From Shinella sp. PSBB067 (GTDB lineage Bacteria > Pseudomonadota > Alphaproteobacteria > Rhizobiales > Rhizobiaceae): DNA of 64,000 bases. Shown piece after piece: positions 1 through 8,707 of the stretch; within the stretch, counting starts at the first letter, position 1, and each line of letters begins with the position of its first letter. The DNA lies in assembly GCF_016839145.1 (NCBI RefSeq), contig NZ_CP069304.1, forward strand, positions 434,001 to 498,000, read 5' to 3'. Below the pieces are notes generated by a model, which was not told the origin of the DNA, did not search any database, and saw nothing but the letters and a program-made list of their open reading frames with translations. The position numbers and the translations under genes are program-made.

Positions 1-305
1 CCGGCGAAATTGCTGGTGCCGTCGATGGGATCGACGATCCAGGCGATCTCGCTTCCGCCCGTCCCGCCGAATTCCTCGCCGATCACCGTCGATGCCGGAT
101 AGGCGCCCAGCAGCGCGGCGCGGATCATCTCCTCCGCGCCGCGGTCGAATTCGGTGACGACATCGCTGTGGCGGCTCTTGTGGTCGGCGCTGATCAGCCC
201 GCCGAAATGCCGGTGGGCATAGGCGCCTGCCTTGCGCGCGGCGGCGGCGGCGCAATCGGCGAGGTCTTCCGCGAGCGTGGCGGGTTCGGTTCGCACAAGC
301 GTCAT
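1..305 (-). CDS. Inositol monophosphatase family protein, N-terminal part (cut by left edge)
   Basis: Only the first ~101 residues are in the window; the gene continues past base 1. The visible part carries the family metal-binding signature: a GEEFGG-like segment around residue 77 followed by WIVDPIDGTSNF (residues ~90-101), whose acidic residues bind Mg2+ in IMPase/SuhB/HisN-type phosphatases. The start ATG (303-305) overlaps the stop of the upstream ATPase gene by one base (TGATG), so it is translationally coupled to the ABC importer. Family members hydrolyse phosphate monoesters such as myo-inositol phosphate. The substrate here is unknown, but the context suggests a phosphorylated compound brought in by the importer. 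Confidence 0.88.
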   Translation of the reverse strand, partial: MTLVRTEPATLAEDLADCAAAAARKAGAYAHRHFGGLISADHKSRHSDVVTEFDRGAEEMIRAALLGAYPASTVIGEEFGGTGGSEIAWIVDPIDGTSNFA

Positions 306-1375
306 CAGGCAACGGCCTCCAGGTTGCGGCCCTCGCCGTCGAAGGCATGGACGCCGTCCGCCTTGAGGGTCAGGCCGACCGTCTCGCCGACGGCGGCCGG
401 CGGCGGCTCGGCGCTGAGGGCGAACATCGGCCGGCCCGCGACGGCAAGGCCGACGATCCAGTCCGCGCCGGTCGGCTGGATCGTGTCGATCGTCGCCGCC
501 ATCGCGCCGGCGCCGGGCGCGGCCATGCGCAGGGCTTCCGGCCGCACGCCGAAGGTTTCCACCGTGCGGGCGGGGAAGGGGCGGGCATTGCCGAGCCAGG
601 CAGCGAGGTCGTCGCCCTGCCGGGCGTCCACCATGTTCATCGGCGGGTTGCCGACGAAATTGGCGACGAAGCGGGTGGCGGGGCGATGGTAGATGTCCAT
701 CGGCCGTGCCATCTGCTCGATGACGCCCTTGTTCATCACGGCGATGGTGGTGGCCATGGTCATGGCCTCCAACTGGTCGTGGGTGACGAAGATCACCGTG
801 CAGCCGAGCGTGTTGTGCAGGCGCTTCAGCTCCGCGCGCATTTCCAGGCGCAGCGCCGCGTCGAGGTTGGAGAGCGGTTCGTCGAGGAGCAGCAGGCTCG
901 GATTGACCGCCAGCATGCGCGCCAGCGCCACGCGCTGCTGCTGGCCGCCGGACAGTTCGCGCGGATAGCGCCCGCCCAGCCCGTCCAGGTGGAAGAGTTT
1001 CGCCAGTTCCTCGAAGCGGCTCGCTTTTTCCGCCGCCGTGGCCTTGCGCATGGACAGGCCGAAGACGACGTTCTGCTCGACGGTCATGTGCGGCCAGAGG
1101 GCGTAGCTCTGGAACATCAGGCCGAGATTGCGCTTTTCGGGGCGCAGGAATTCGCCGCTCCTGGATGAGAAGAACACCCGGTCGCCGAACAGAAGCTCGC
1201 CGCTGTTGGGCCGTTCCAGCCCGGCGATCATGCGCAGCGTCGTCGTCTTTCCGCAGCCGGAGGGCCCGAGCAGGCAGACGAATTCACCGGCCTTGAAGGT
1301 CGTGGTCAGGTCGTTGACGGCGAGAAACCTGCCGCCGTAGTTCTTCACCACATTCTTGAGGATTACGTCCGACAT
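305..1375 (-). CDS. ABC transporter ATP-binding protein, FbpC/PotA-like (356 aa)
   Basis: Cytoplasmic ATPase of the importer encoded just upstream. It has Walker A GPSGCGKTT, signature LSGGQQQRVALARM, Walker B LLLLDEPLSNLDA and an H-loop in FVTHDQ. A C-terminal TOBE-like regulatory domain follows after about residue 240. The start MSDVILKNVV was chosen over longer in-frame extensions because homology begins there and it lies 2 bases after the permease stop. The 356-residue length is normal for the Fbp/Pot/Ugp class. It forms one operon with the binding protein, permease and phosphatase. Confidence 0.9.
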   Translation of the reverse strand: MSDVILKNVVKNYGGRFLAVNDLTTTFKAGEFVCLLGPSGCGKTTTLRMIAGLERPNSGELLFGDRVFFSSRSGEFLRPEKRNLGLMFQSYALWPHMTVEQNVVFGLSMRKATAAEKASRFEELAKLFHLDGLGGRYPRELSGGQQQRVALARMLAVNPSLLLLDEPLSNLDAALRLEMRAELKRLHNTLGCTVIFVTHDQLEAMTMATTIAVMNKGVIEQMARPMDIYHRPATRFVANFVGNPPMNMVDARQGDDLAAWLGNARPFPARTVETFGVRPEALRMAAPGAGAMAATIDTIQPTGADWIVGLAVAGRPMFALSAEPPPAAVGETVGLTLKADGVHAFDGEGRNLEAVA

Positions 1376-1377
1376 GG

Positions 1378-3183
1378 TCAGCCTCCCAGTCCGCCGGCGA
1401 GATTCGTTTTGGTGATCCTCTGGAGGAGGAGCACGAGCAGCATGACGACGAGGCCGATGATCAGGATCGTCGCGTTGGCCAGTTGCGTGTGGCCGTAGTC
1501 GAGGAAGCGCAGCGACTGGGTCGTCAGCATTTCCGTACCGGGCGTCACCAGCATGATGACGAGGCTGAGCTCCTTCATGCCCGAAATGAAGGGCAGGATG
1601 ATCGCCGTCACCAGCGCCGTCTTCTGCAAAGGCCCGATGATGGTGAGGATGCGGCGGAAGAACCCGGCGCCGAGCACCATGCCGGCCTCCTCCGGCTCGC
1701 GCCCGACCTGCATCATCGCCGAGATGCCGGAGCGCGAGGCATAGGGCAGGTACGTCACGACCATGACGAGGATGAGCAGGCTGAGCGAGCCGTAGAGCGC
1801 CGGGATGGGCCCGCGCGGCACGGCGAAGAGCGAGAGGAATGCAGCGGCGAAGGCAAGGCCGGGCATCAGGTAGGGCAGGAACGAGACCTGCCGCAGGAAG
1901 CCGGCAAGCCAGCCGCCCGAAAGCCGCACCACCGCATAGCCGACCGTCAGCCCCAGCACGCCGCACAGGACGGCGGCCGAACCGGCGATCGCCAGGCTGT
2001 TGCCAAGCGCCGTCAGGATTTCCGGGCTGGTGAAGACGCCGGGCTGGCTCTCCGTGCCGGTCCAGTAGGCGAGGCCGAAATTGGAGAGGGCGAAGACGCC
2101 CGGCTCGCGCATGACGGTCGACAGCAGCATGACGAGGAGCGGGGCGAAGGCGGCGACGAGGAAGACCGCCCAGGCGATCGCCGTGAAAGGCAGGCGAAGG
2201 CCGCCAAGTTCGGCAACGTCACGCTTGCCGCCCTTTCCGCCGACGGTGACGAAGCGCTGCCAGTTGCGCACCATCCAGATATCGGCGAGCAGCATGAGGA
2301 TGCCGAAGATCGCGAGCACGATGGCAAGCACGGCGGCGACACCCGAGGCGCCGGAGCGGATCGAGGAATAGAGCGAGGTGGAAAGCAGCGTATAGCCGAC
2401 GGGCGCGCCGAGCACGTAGGGCGTGGCGAAGGTGCCGAGCGTGCGGGCGACGGTGAGAAGCAGCACCGACATGGTCGTGGGAATGAGCAGCGGCAGCAGC
2501 ACCTTCATCCAGACGACGCGCTGCGGTGCGCCGAGCGTGGTGGCGGCTTCCTCGAGCTGCGTGTCGATCTTGTTGAGCGCATTCGAGAACAGCAGGAACG
2601 CGAAGGGGAAGTAGCTGAGCGCAAGGCAGATGACGATGGGCAGCGGCCCGTAGGACAGCCAGTCCGGCGGGGCGAGGCCGATGGCCTCCAGCATGCCGGG
2701 CGCGCCGCCCGTGCGGCGGTTCTTGAAGACGGTGATCCAGGCCGAGGCGAGCGCCTGCGAGGGCAGCATGTAGGGAATGATCAGCAGGAAGCCGAGAAGG
2801 CCGCGGCCGCGGATATTGGTGCTCGTGACAAGGGCGGCGAGCGCCAGCCCGAAGATGACGGCGAGGATGGTCGAGCACAGGGCGACGCTCAGGGTGTTCC
2901 AGAGCGGCGTCCAGAATACATCGATGCTCACGGGCGAGTGGAAGACGCGTTCCAGGTAGGAAAACGTCATGTCGCCGGGTTTGGCGCCGGCGCGCACGGC
3001 GTCCATGCGGGTGAAGCGCAACGCGCTCGCCACGATGGCGGCGACCGGCGCCAGCACGAGATAGCCGAGCACGACGGCGAGAACCGCGCCGATCGCAAGG
3101 CTCGGCTCCGCGCGCAGGTCGGCGAGCAGCAACCTGAGGCGTATGCGGAGCGGCGGTCTTGCCGCCGAAGTCGAAATTGCCAT
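1378..3183 (-). CDS. ABC transporter permease, two fused transmembrane domains (FbpB/ThiP type, 601 aa)
   Basis: Inner-membrane channel with two BPD_transp_1 domains in one chain, each of about six helices, joined near residue 320. Two EAA loops that dock the ATPase are visible: EEAATTLGAPQRVVW in the first half and EEAGMVLGAGFFRR in the second. The architecture is that of the FbpB/AfuB/ThiP class, where one gene replaces two permeases. It sits between the binding protein (83-base gap) and the ATPase (2-base gap) on the same strand. The substrate cannot be read from the permease itself. Confidence 0.9.
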   Translation of the reverse strand: MAISTSAARPPLRIRLRLLLADLRAEPSLAIGAVLAVVLGYLVLAPVAAIVASALRFTRMDAVRAGAKPGDMTFSYLERVFHSPVSIDVFWTPLWNTLSVALCSTILAVIFGLALAALVTSTNIRGRGLLGFLLIIPYMLPSQALASAWITVFKNRRTGGAPGMLEAIGLAPPDWLSYGPLPIVICLALSYFPFAFLLFSNALNKIDTQLEEAATTLGAPQRVVWMKVLLPLLIPTTMSVLLLTVARTLGTFATPYVLGAPVGYTLLSTSLYSSIRSGASGVAAVLAIVLAIFGILMLLADIWMVRNWQRFVTVGGKGGKRDVAELGGLRLPFTAIAWAVFLVAAFAPLLVMLLSTVMREPGVFALSNFGLAYWTGTESQPGVFTSPEILTALGNSLAIAGSAAVLCGVLGLTVGYAVVRLSGGWLAGFLRQVSFLPYLMPGLAFAAAFLSLFAVPRGPIPALYGSLSLLILVMVVTYLPYASRSGISAMMQVGREPEEAGMVLGAGFFRRILTIIGPLQKTALVTAIILPFISGMKELSLVIMLVTPGTEMLTTQSLRFLDYGHTQLANATILIIGLVVMLLVLLLQRITKTNLAGGLGG

Positions 3184-3266
3184 GAAATCCTCCTCCCGGC
3201 GGAAGCGCGCTCACGCGCTTCCGCCCGCAAGCCGCGTGCGGCTTGAATGCACGTTGTCCGGAAAGA

Positions 3267-4367
3267 TCAGCGGTTGTTGGTGATCCAGAAGTCGAGCAGT
3301 TCCTGCCGGCGCTCGGCGACCTTCGCATTGTCGGAAACGAGCAGCGAGGTGCCCCAGCCTTCGACATTCGGGAAGGGATTGCCCGGATTGGAGGAAAGCT
3401 TCGGGTTGGACGAATAGGCGCCGAGATCGCCGGTCCACGGCTTGGCGCCTTCTTCCGTCAGGAGGAAGTGCGTCAGGAGTTTTGCCGCATTCGGGTGCGG
3501 GCCGCCGGCGACGAGCTGGACATAGCTCGGCTGGTTGATGCCCTGGAACGGCTTCAGCGCGCACATGCCGAGCGCCAGGTTCTTCGTCTCGATCTCGCGG
3601 TGGCGGCCGAGCGTGTAAAGGCCGAGCGGCGGGTTTTCCTGGCCGCGCGCGCCGACGGCCGCGGCGATCTCCACGTCCTCGTTGTAGAGCACGGGCTTGG
3701 ACCCGGCGAGACGCTTGATGAATTCGAGGCCGGCATTCTTCTCCGTCAGCTCCAGCGGCTTGCCGTAGAGGTCCTGATAGGCGGCGGCGAGTTCGTCCGA
3801 ACGCTCCTCGATGGCGGAGAACGCCTGGACCTGCGTGGACCGCAGGCGCGGGTCCAGCATGTGGAAGCGGCCGGCCCATTCCGGCTCGGTCAGCTGCCAG
3901 ACATTGGTGATCGGGCAGGACTGGTAGCGCTCGGTGTTGTAGCCGATGATCGTGACCTGCCAGAGGTAGATCAGCGGATCCTGGCTTGCCGCGGGAATAT
4001 CGCCGGCAAGGTCGGCCGGCAGCTCGTTCTCCACGAAGGCGCCGGGCCTCAGCTCGGTGACGAGGCGCGGGCCGTCGTCATAGCCGATGATGTCGGCCTG
4101 CACGTTGCTCGCCTCCACCTCGCGCACCACGCGCTCGGTGCTTTCGGCATCGGTCATCTTCGTGCCGAGCACCTTGATGCCGTATCTGGCCTCGAAGGCC
4201 TCGCCGGCCTTGGCGATGCGGCTCGAATGCCAGTAGGCGACGACGCTGCCTTCCTCCTTGGCGGCGGCGATCAGCGCCTCCATGCCGGCCTCGTCCGCCG
4301 ATGCGCAAACCGGCAGCAGCACGGCGGCCGTTGCCAGCAGAAATCCTGCGATGGTCTTCAATGTCAT
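3267..4367 (-). CDS. ABC transporter substrate-binding protein, FbpA/AfuA-like (366 aa)
   Basis: Periplasmic binding protein with a Sec signal peptide (about residues 1-24, ending CASADEA) and a class II fold typical of the iron(III)/phosphonate/sugar-phosphate cluster. It starts like that family with an AAKEEGSVVAYW strand. Genome annotations often call such proteins iron(III)-binding. I do not see the paired tyrosines (YYN) that coordinate ferric iron in FbpA, and the ROK regulator plus inositol-phosphatase neighbour favour an organic or phosphorylated ligand. It begins 23 bases after the ROK regulator gene ends, so the regulator is the likely first gene of the operon. Confidence 0.87.
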   Translation of the reverse strand: MTLKTIAGFLLATAAVLLPVCASADEAGMEALIAAAKEEGSVVAYWHSSRIAKAGEAFEARYGIKVLGTKMTDAESTERVVREVEASNVQADIIGYDDGPRLVTELRPGAFVENELPADLAGDIPAASQDPLIYLWQVTIIGYNTERYQSCPITNVWQLTEPEWAGRFHMLDPRLRSTQVQAFSAIEERSDELAAAYQDLYGKPLELTEKNAGLEFIKRLAGSKPVLYNEDVEIAAAVGARGQENPPLGLYTLGRHREIETKNLALGMCALKPFQGINQPSYVQLVAGGPHPNAAKLLTHFLLTEEGAKPWTGDLGAYSSNPKLSSNPGNPFPNVEGWGTSLLVSDNAKVAERRQELLDFWITNNR

Positions 4368-4390
4368 GGTCTCCTCCGTTGATTGAAGTA

Positions 4391-5599
4391 TCAGGGCCGC
4401 TGGCGCAGCCGTATCGCCTCCCCGTCGCGATAGGTGTCCAGCGGATAGACCTGCCGTTTTTCCGACAGGAGGTGATAGGCGACCGAGGCCGCCGCGAGGT
4501 CGTCCGGCGAGCGGTCCTCGAAAAGCTGATGCAGGAAGCGGGGCGCGGCGCTATGGCCGGGGGCGGCGAAGACGTCTTCCACCGCGGCGCAGGCCGCCGG
4601 CGAGCAATCGAAGAGCACCCCGCCGAAGACGCAGCTGACGAAGCCCATGCCGCGGCAGAGCGTGAGCGCGCTTTCCGCGATCCTGCCCGCCGCACCGGTC
4701 AGAAGGGAGAGCGCAGCCTCGCCCTGGGAGGCATCGAGGCTGCGCACCAGCTCGGCCAGGTCGCGGGTCGGGCCGACGGCCAGCCCCTTTTCCCTGGCCT
4801 TGCGGTCGAGTGTCTTTACGGAGCTCGTGGCGGCCAGGCAGTCGTAGCCGCCGCAATGGCAGGCAAGGCGCCCCGTCCGGCGGCTGCCGATATGACCGAA
4901 GCCGCCCGGCCGGCGGTCCGACCCCAGATAGGCGCGGTCACCGATGGAGGAGACGCCGCCGATGCCGTAGTCGGCGACGACGAGGAAGAAATCGGCGGCC
5001 TTGCTCGCATCGAACCAGTTGAGCGCGCCGACCAGCGCGAAGGAATAGTTGTCGATGGCCGAGGGCAGGCCGGTGTAGAATTCGAGGTCGCGCGCCAGCG
5101 GCTTGCCGCGCCAGCGCTGGAAGGCCGAGGGCGTGGTGATCGCGCCGGTCGAAAAATCCGCCGAGCCGCCGAAGGAAATGCCGATGCCGGCAAGGCAGCG
5201 GAACCGCGCGGCCGCAAGGCCCGCGAGCTGGAGCACCGCTTGCCCGATCAGCCCGACCGCCTCTGCATAATCGGTCTCCTCGCCGAGCGGCAGGCCATGC
5301 ACCTCCACCTGCCGGCCACGGGCGTCCACAAGGCTGACCGTGGCGCGCTCGGCGCGAATCGAGACGGCGATGATGCAAAGACCGTTCTTGGCAAGATCGA
5401 CGGTTTCCGCCGGCCGGCCCTTCGCGCCGGCTGTGGTGACCGTGCTTTCGAGAATGCCGAGATCCGTCAGTTCCAGGATGGTGCGGGTCACGGTGGGGCC
5501 GCTGACCTTCAGCGCTGTCTGGAGCGCCTGCCGCGTGACGCCGCTGTTGCGGGTGAGCTCGCGAAGCAGGGAAGGAGCATTGATGGAGAGGGTTTCCAT
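4391..5599 (-). CDS. ROK family transcriptional regulator (402 aa)
   Basis: NagC/Mlc/XylR-type repressor. It has an N-terminal winged helix-turn-helix (roughly residues 8-65, including RQALQTALKVSGPTVTRTIL) and a C-terminal ROK sugar-sensing domain. The zinc-binding ROK motif CXCGXXGC is present but altered: CHCGGYDC near residue 250, with D replacing the usual Gly. I chose METLSIN as start; an in-frame extension of 27 codons lacks homology and would run through the putative operator. It heads the operon that continues with binding protein, permease, ATPase and phosphatase, so it is probably the local sugar-responsive repressor and autoregulator. Confidence 0.88.
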   Translation of the reverse strand: METLSINAPSLLRELTRNSGVTRQALQTALKVSGPTVTRTILELTDLGILESTVTTAGAKGRPAETVDLAKNGLCIIAVSIRAERATVSLVDARGRQVEVHGLPLGEETDYAEAVGLIGQAVLQLAGLAAARFRCLAGIGISFGGSADFSTGAITTPSAFQRWRGKPLARDLEFYTGLPSAIDNYSFALVGALNWFDASKAADFFLVVADYGIGGVSSIGDRAYLGSDRRPGGFGHIGSRRTGRLACHCGGYDCLAATSSVKTLDRKAREKGLAVGPTRDLAELVRSLDASQGEAALSLLTGAAGRIAESALTLCRGMGFVSCVFGGVLFDCSPAACAAVEDVFAAPGHSAAPRFLHQLFEDRSPDDLAAASVAYHLLSEKRQVYPLDTYRDGEAIRLRQRP

Positions 5600-5612
5600 G
5601 GAGCCGCCATTA

Positions 5613-5631
5613 ATTTCATTCAGTATGAAAA
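5613..5631. promoter_or_regulatory. Candidate ROK operator, inverted repeat upstream of the regulator
   Basis: TTTCAT (5614-5619) and ATGAAA (5625-5630) form a perfect inverted repeat with a 5-base spacer in an AT-rich patch just upstream of the ROK start codon. Its position suits autoregulation. The site is inferred from symmetry and place only. Confidence 0.35.
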
Positions 5632-5749
5632 TAATAGGAGCGAAATTTTCCAATTGGCAATAGGAAAAACGACGATACATTCGCCCCGGCCGCGGCGTGG
5701 ACCTCGGCGCAGGGTATCAAGTATCTGGATTTTCAGCAAAATCGCGTCG

Positions 5750-6030
5750 AAAATTTTTTCGGGAGGCAGGGGCAACTCCTCCTCGATGAGACAGCGAGAA
5801 TTCCGCGAGGCCCTCCTGCAGGGGATGTCGACGGCAAGCGGCTCGACCGCGCGGTCGGTTGCCATTGGTGGCGGTGAAGGGGGCGATGGTGGCGACGCCG
5901 GCATCTTCCGAGGGCGCAGGCGGCGGTGGACAGGAACTCGCGGCCGAGGCCGACGATTGTTTCGCCGCGGAGATTCTCGCTGCCCATTGGCTCTCGCGTT
6001 GCGAGCGGATGGCGAGCCGGCACGGCTGGC
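5750..6030 (-). pseudogene. Possible LysR-type effector-domain remnant
   Basis: This lies in the ~500-base gap between the ROK and RpiR genes. The minus strand reads ARHPLATREP...LRGETIVGLGREF in one frame, then DAGVATIAPFTATNG in a second, then AVEPLAVDIP in a third. In that order these resemble successive segments of a LysR substrate-binding domain. No HTH part and no intact frame remain. If real, it is a decayed regulator with at least two frameshifts. The similarity is recognised by eye and the call is tentative. Confidence 0.3.
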
Positions 6031-6099
6031 GCTGCACACGAACCGAAGCTGACGCCGCCATGGTTCGGCGAAGCGAACTCCGCGCAAGCGGAGTAGGCT

Positions 6100-6909
6100 T
6101 CAGCGCCCCGCCAGCCGCTCCACGATAGCCATGGACAGGACGTCCAGGATCATGTGCAGCGCCAGCCGTGCCGTCGGCGAGGCCAGGAAGTTGTCGGATT
6201 TCCGGTAGGCGTTGAGCGCGATGTTCGTGTCGGCAGCCGTAGCGATCGGGGAGCCGGCGGGGGAAATGGAGAGAATGCGGGCACCGGAATTCCTGGCCAG
6301 TCCCACCGTTTCGACGAGATACTGCGTCAGGCCGGAAAAGGAGAGGGCAAGCACTACGTCGTCCTTGCCGAGCAACGGGGCGGTGGTGTTCTGCACCACC
6401 GGGTCGCAATAGGCGACCGCCGGCAGGCCGAGCGCGGCCATGCGATACTGCGCCTCCTGTGCGAGGAAGCCGGAGGCGCCGAGGCCGTAGATCTCGATCC
6501 GCCGCGCCTTGACGATGGCTTCCGCGGCGGCGGCGACCGCTGCGGGCTGCATGTCGTCATGGGCGTTGCGCAAGGCCTCTTCGCTGCGCTGGAGCACGTC
6601 CGCCATCATCTCCGCAACCGGATCGCCGCCCGTCGTCGGCGGGTGCGGGCGGGGCGCCTGCTGGGCGCGGGCCAGCGCCCGGGCAAGCTCCAGCTTGAGC
6701 GCGGGAAAACCGTTGCTGCCCATACGCCGACACAGGCGAATGACCGAGGGATCGCTTGCCTCGGCGAATTTCGACATTTCGGTGATGGACCAGGACATGG
6801 CGGCATGCGGCCGGCTGAGGATCAGTTCGGCGACGCGCCGCTCGGCCGGCGTCAGGGTGGCCAGCGCTTCGCGCATTCTTTCTAAGATCGTCGGTTCTGA
6901 AACTGGCAA
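6100..6909 (-). CDS. MurR/RpiR family transcriptional regulator (269 aa)
   Basis: It has an N-terminal RpiR helix-turn-helix (residues ~5-80, including LTPAERRVAELIL and SDPSVIRLCRRMG) and a C-terminal SIS domain (about 125-260, with IYGLGASGFLAQEAQYR) that in this family binds phosphorylated sugars. The length is normal. It is transcribed divergently from the metallophosphoesterase/ABC operon with 135 bases between the starts, so it is the probable regulator of that operon. A SIS effector domain beside a phosphatase and an AfuABC-like importer points to a sugar phosphate as the inducing ligand; this is inference. Confidence 0.9.
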   Translation of the reverse strand: MPVSEPTILERMREALATLTPAERRVAELILSRPHAAMSWSITEMSKFAEASDPSVIRLCRRMGSNGFPALKLELARALARAQQAPRPHPPTTGGDPVAEMMADVLQRSEEALRNAHDDMQPAAVAAAAEAIVKARRIEIYGLGASGFLAQEAQYRMAALGLPAVAYCDPVVQNTTAPLLGKDDVVLALSFSGLTQYLVETVGLARNSGARILSISPAGSPIATAADTNIALNAYRKSDNFLASPTARLALHMILDVLSMAIVERLAGR

Positions 6910-6974
6910 GGTATTTTCCCGTCCCGGTTGGTCGCTCTCTCATAGCCGCTGCGCCGGGCACTGTCATCTTTTGA

Positions 6975-7011
6975 AGATTTTCTATATTTGTATTTACAAA
7001 CGTAGATTTTC
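6975..7011. promoter_or_regulatory. Candidate RpiR operator in the divergent promoter region
   Basis: An AT-rich block holds a perfect inverted repeat TTTGTA-TT-TACAAA (6987-7000). It is flanked by two direct copies of AGATTTTC (6975-6982 and 7004-7011). It lies between the rpiR-like gene and the metallophosphoesterase gene, where a shared operator would be expected. There is no experimental motif to compare with. Confidence 0.4.
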
Positions 7012-7044
7012 GCCTAAAGATGCCGGCCCAAGGGAGGAACGCGA

Positions 7045-8682
7045 ATGCACCAACGGCTTGCCATCATCGCCGATCCGCATCTGCACGATGTCAGGGGCAA
7101 CTATCGCGGCGACCGGATAGCGGCAGGGTGCCTGCCCGGCGGCATGGAACTGCGCACGCTTGCCGACACGGTCCAGTCGACCCGTCTCTTCAACGAGAGC
7201 GAAGCGAATTTCCGCGCCGTGCTCGATGACATCGCCGCCCGCGGCATCCGTCACGTCATCGTCGTCGGCGATTATTCCGATGACGGGCAGGACGAGAGCG
7301 TCGCCGCCTCGCTCGCGCTGATGCAGTCCTATGCCGGGCGCTTCGGCATGCAGTTCTTCTCGACCGTCGGCAACCACGACGTCTATGCCTATTGCGGCCG
7401 CAGCCTCGACCGCAGCTTCCTTCTCGCCGATGGCGGCGCCTTCCTGGTCTCGGGCTCGAAGCCGGACGGCGAGGGCGTGCTGTTCAATCCCGCAATGCGT
7501 TGCCGTTCCTATGCGGAAAGCTTGCCGCGGGGGCTCGGCTTCTTCCGCAGCGGCACGGAGCTGCATTGGGAATCGCCCTTCGGCCCGTCCGACGACCTCG
7601 CCGACCGGCAATACACGCTGGCATCGCCCGATGGCCGCCATGTCCGCAGCTTCGTCGATGCCTCCTATCTCGTCGAGCCGGTGGAGGGCGTCTGGCTGCT
7701 CTCCATCGACGGCAATGTCTTCGTGCCGCGCGATGGTGAATTCGCGCTGGCGGAAGACGAGTTCGACGACAGCACCGATGCGGGCTACAACGCGCTCGTC
7801 GCGCACCGGCCCTATATGCTGGAATGGATCGCCGACGTCTCGCGCCGGGCCGCGCGGCTCGGAAAGCGGCTGGTCTCGTTTGCGCATTATCCCGCCGTCG
7901 ATCCGTTCGACGGCACGTTCGACGACGAGCAGCGGCTGTTCGGGCGCACGATCTTCGTGCGCCGCACGCCGACCCGCGCCACCGCCGCGCTGCTTGCCAG
8001 GGCGGGCCTCAGGCTGCATTTCAGCGGTCACCTGCACATCGATAACGTTTCGCGCCAGGATGGCATCGTCAATGTCGCGGTGCCGTCGACGGCCGGCTAT
8101 CCCGGCGGCTACCGGCTGCTGACGCTCACCGAAGACGGCGCGGAGCTCGAAACCGTGAGGATCGCGGGCCTTCCCGTCGACCCATCGATCTTGTCGGCCT
8201 ACCGGCGCGAGGTCGCGGAAAGCGGCCTTGCCGTTGGCGACCTGCTGGAGGCGCGCGATTTCGATGCCTTCGCCATCCGGCATCTGCGTGAGGTCGTGCA
8301 TCACCGCTTCTTCACCAAGGAATGGACGCGGGAGGCGCAGGTCGCCATCCAACGCATGACGCTGGCCGATATCGCGTGTGAGGCCGTGCCTTCGCTGCCG
8401 GCCGGACGCCTGGCGCAGTTTGCCGCCATTCCCGCGATGCGGCTGGTCGAGGCGATCTATATCGCCCGCCATAACGCCGCCTGGCGGATGGAAATGCCCG
8501 AGGAGGAGCGCGCTGTGTTCGATGCGCTGCTGGAGGTCTGCGGCATGCCGGAGGGCGAGGGGCTTGCCGCCAGCCTCGTGCGGATGCTGCGCCGGCATTT
8601 CTGGAAGGACGATGTCCGGCGCATCGCCTTTTCCCGCGATTGGGAGGTTCTGGCCGAAGGAGACGGCCGAAGCGCTGCCTGA
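7045..8682 (+). CDS. Calcineurin-like metallophosphoesterase (545 aa)
   Basis: The metallophosphatase core is complete: D10-x-H12 in IADPHLHD, GD at 75-76 in VGDYSDDG, GNHD at 109-112, a later FAHYP histidine and GHLHID. These residues bind the two metal ions. A ~200-residue C-terminal extension beyond the catalytic domain shows no domain I recognise. No signal peptide is evident, so it is probably cytoplasmic. The ATG at 7045 is preceded by GGGAGG. It is the first gene of an operon with the binding protein, permease and ATPase, and may release phosphate from the imported compound. Confidence 0.88.
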   Translation: MHQRLAIIADPHLHDVRGNYRGDRIAAGCLPGGMELRTLADTVQSTRLFNESEANFRAVLDDIAARGIRHVIVVGDYSDDGQDESVAASLALMQSYAGRFGMQFFSTVGNHDVYAYCGRSLDRSFLLADGGAFLVSGSKPDGEGVLFNPAMRCRSYAESLPRGLGFFRSGTELHWESPFGPSDDLADRQYTLASPDGRHVRSFVDASYLVEPVEGVWLLSIDGNVFVPRDGEFALAEDEFDDSTDAGYNALVAHRPYMLEWIADVSRRAARLGKRLVSFAHYPAVDPFDGTFDDEQRLFGRTIFVRRTPTRATAALLARAGLRLHFSGHLHIDNVSRQDGIVNVAVPSTAGYPGGYRLLTLTEDGAELETVRIAGLPVDPSILSAYRREVAESGLAVGDLLEARDFDAFAIRHLREVVHHRFFTKEWTREAQVAIQRMTLADIACEAVPSLPAGRLAQFAAIPAMRLVEAIYIARHNAAWRMEMPEEERAVFDALLEVCGMPEGEGLAASLVRMLRRHFWKDDVRRIAFSRDWEVLAEGDGRSAA

Positions 8683-8707
8683 CCACAATTCAACCAAGGA
8701 GGAGAGC

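Noticed and set aside
1483..3246. 587-codon plus-strand open frame across the first permease
   Set aside because: Shadow of the permease; highly charged repetitive sequence without hydrophobic core.
3267..4367. Firm assignment of the first importer as a ferric-iron transporter
   Set aside because: The binding protein lacks the visible adjacent tyrosines of FbpA, and the ROK regulator and phosphatase context does not suit iron.
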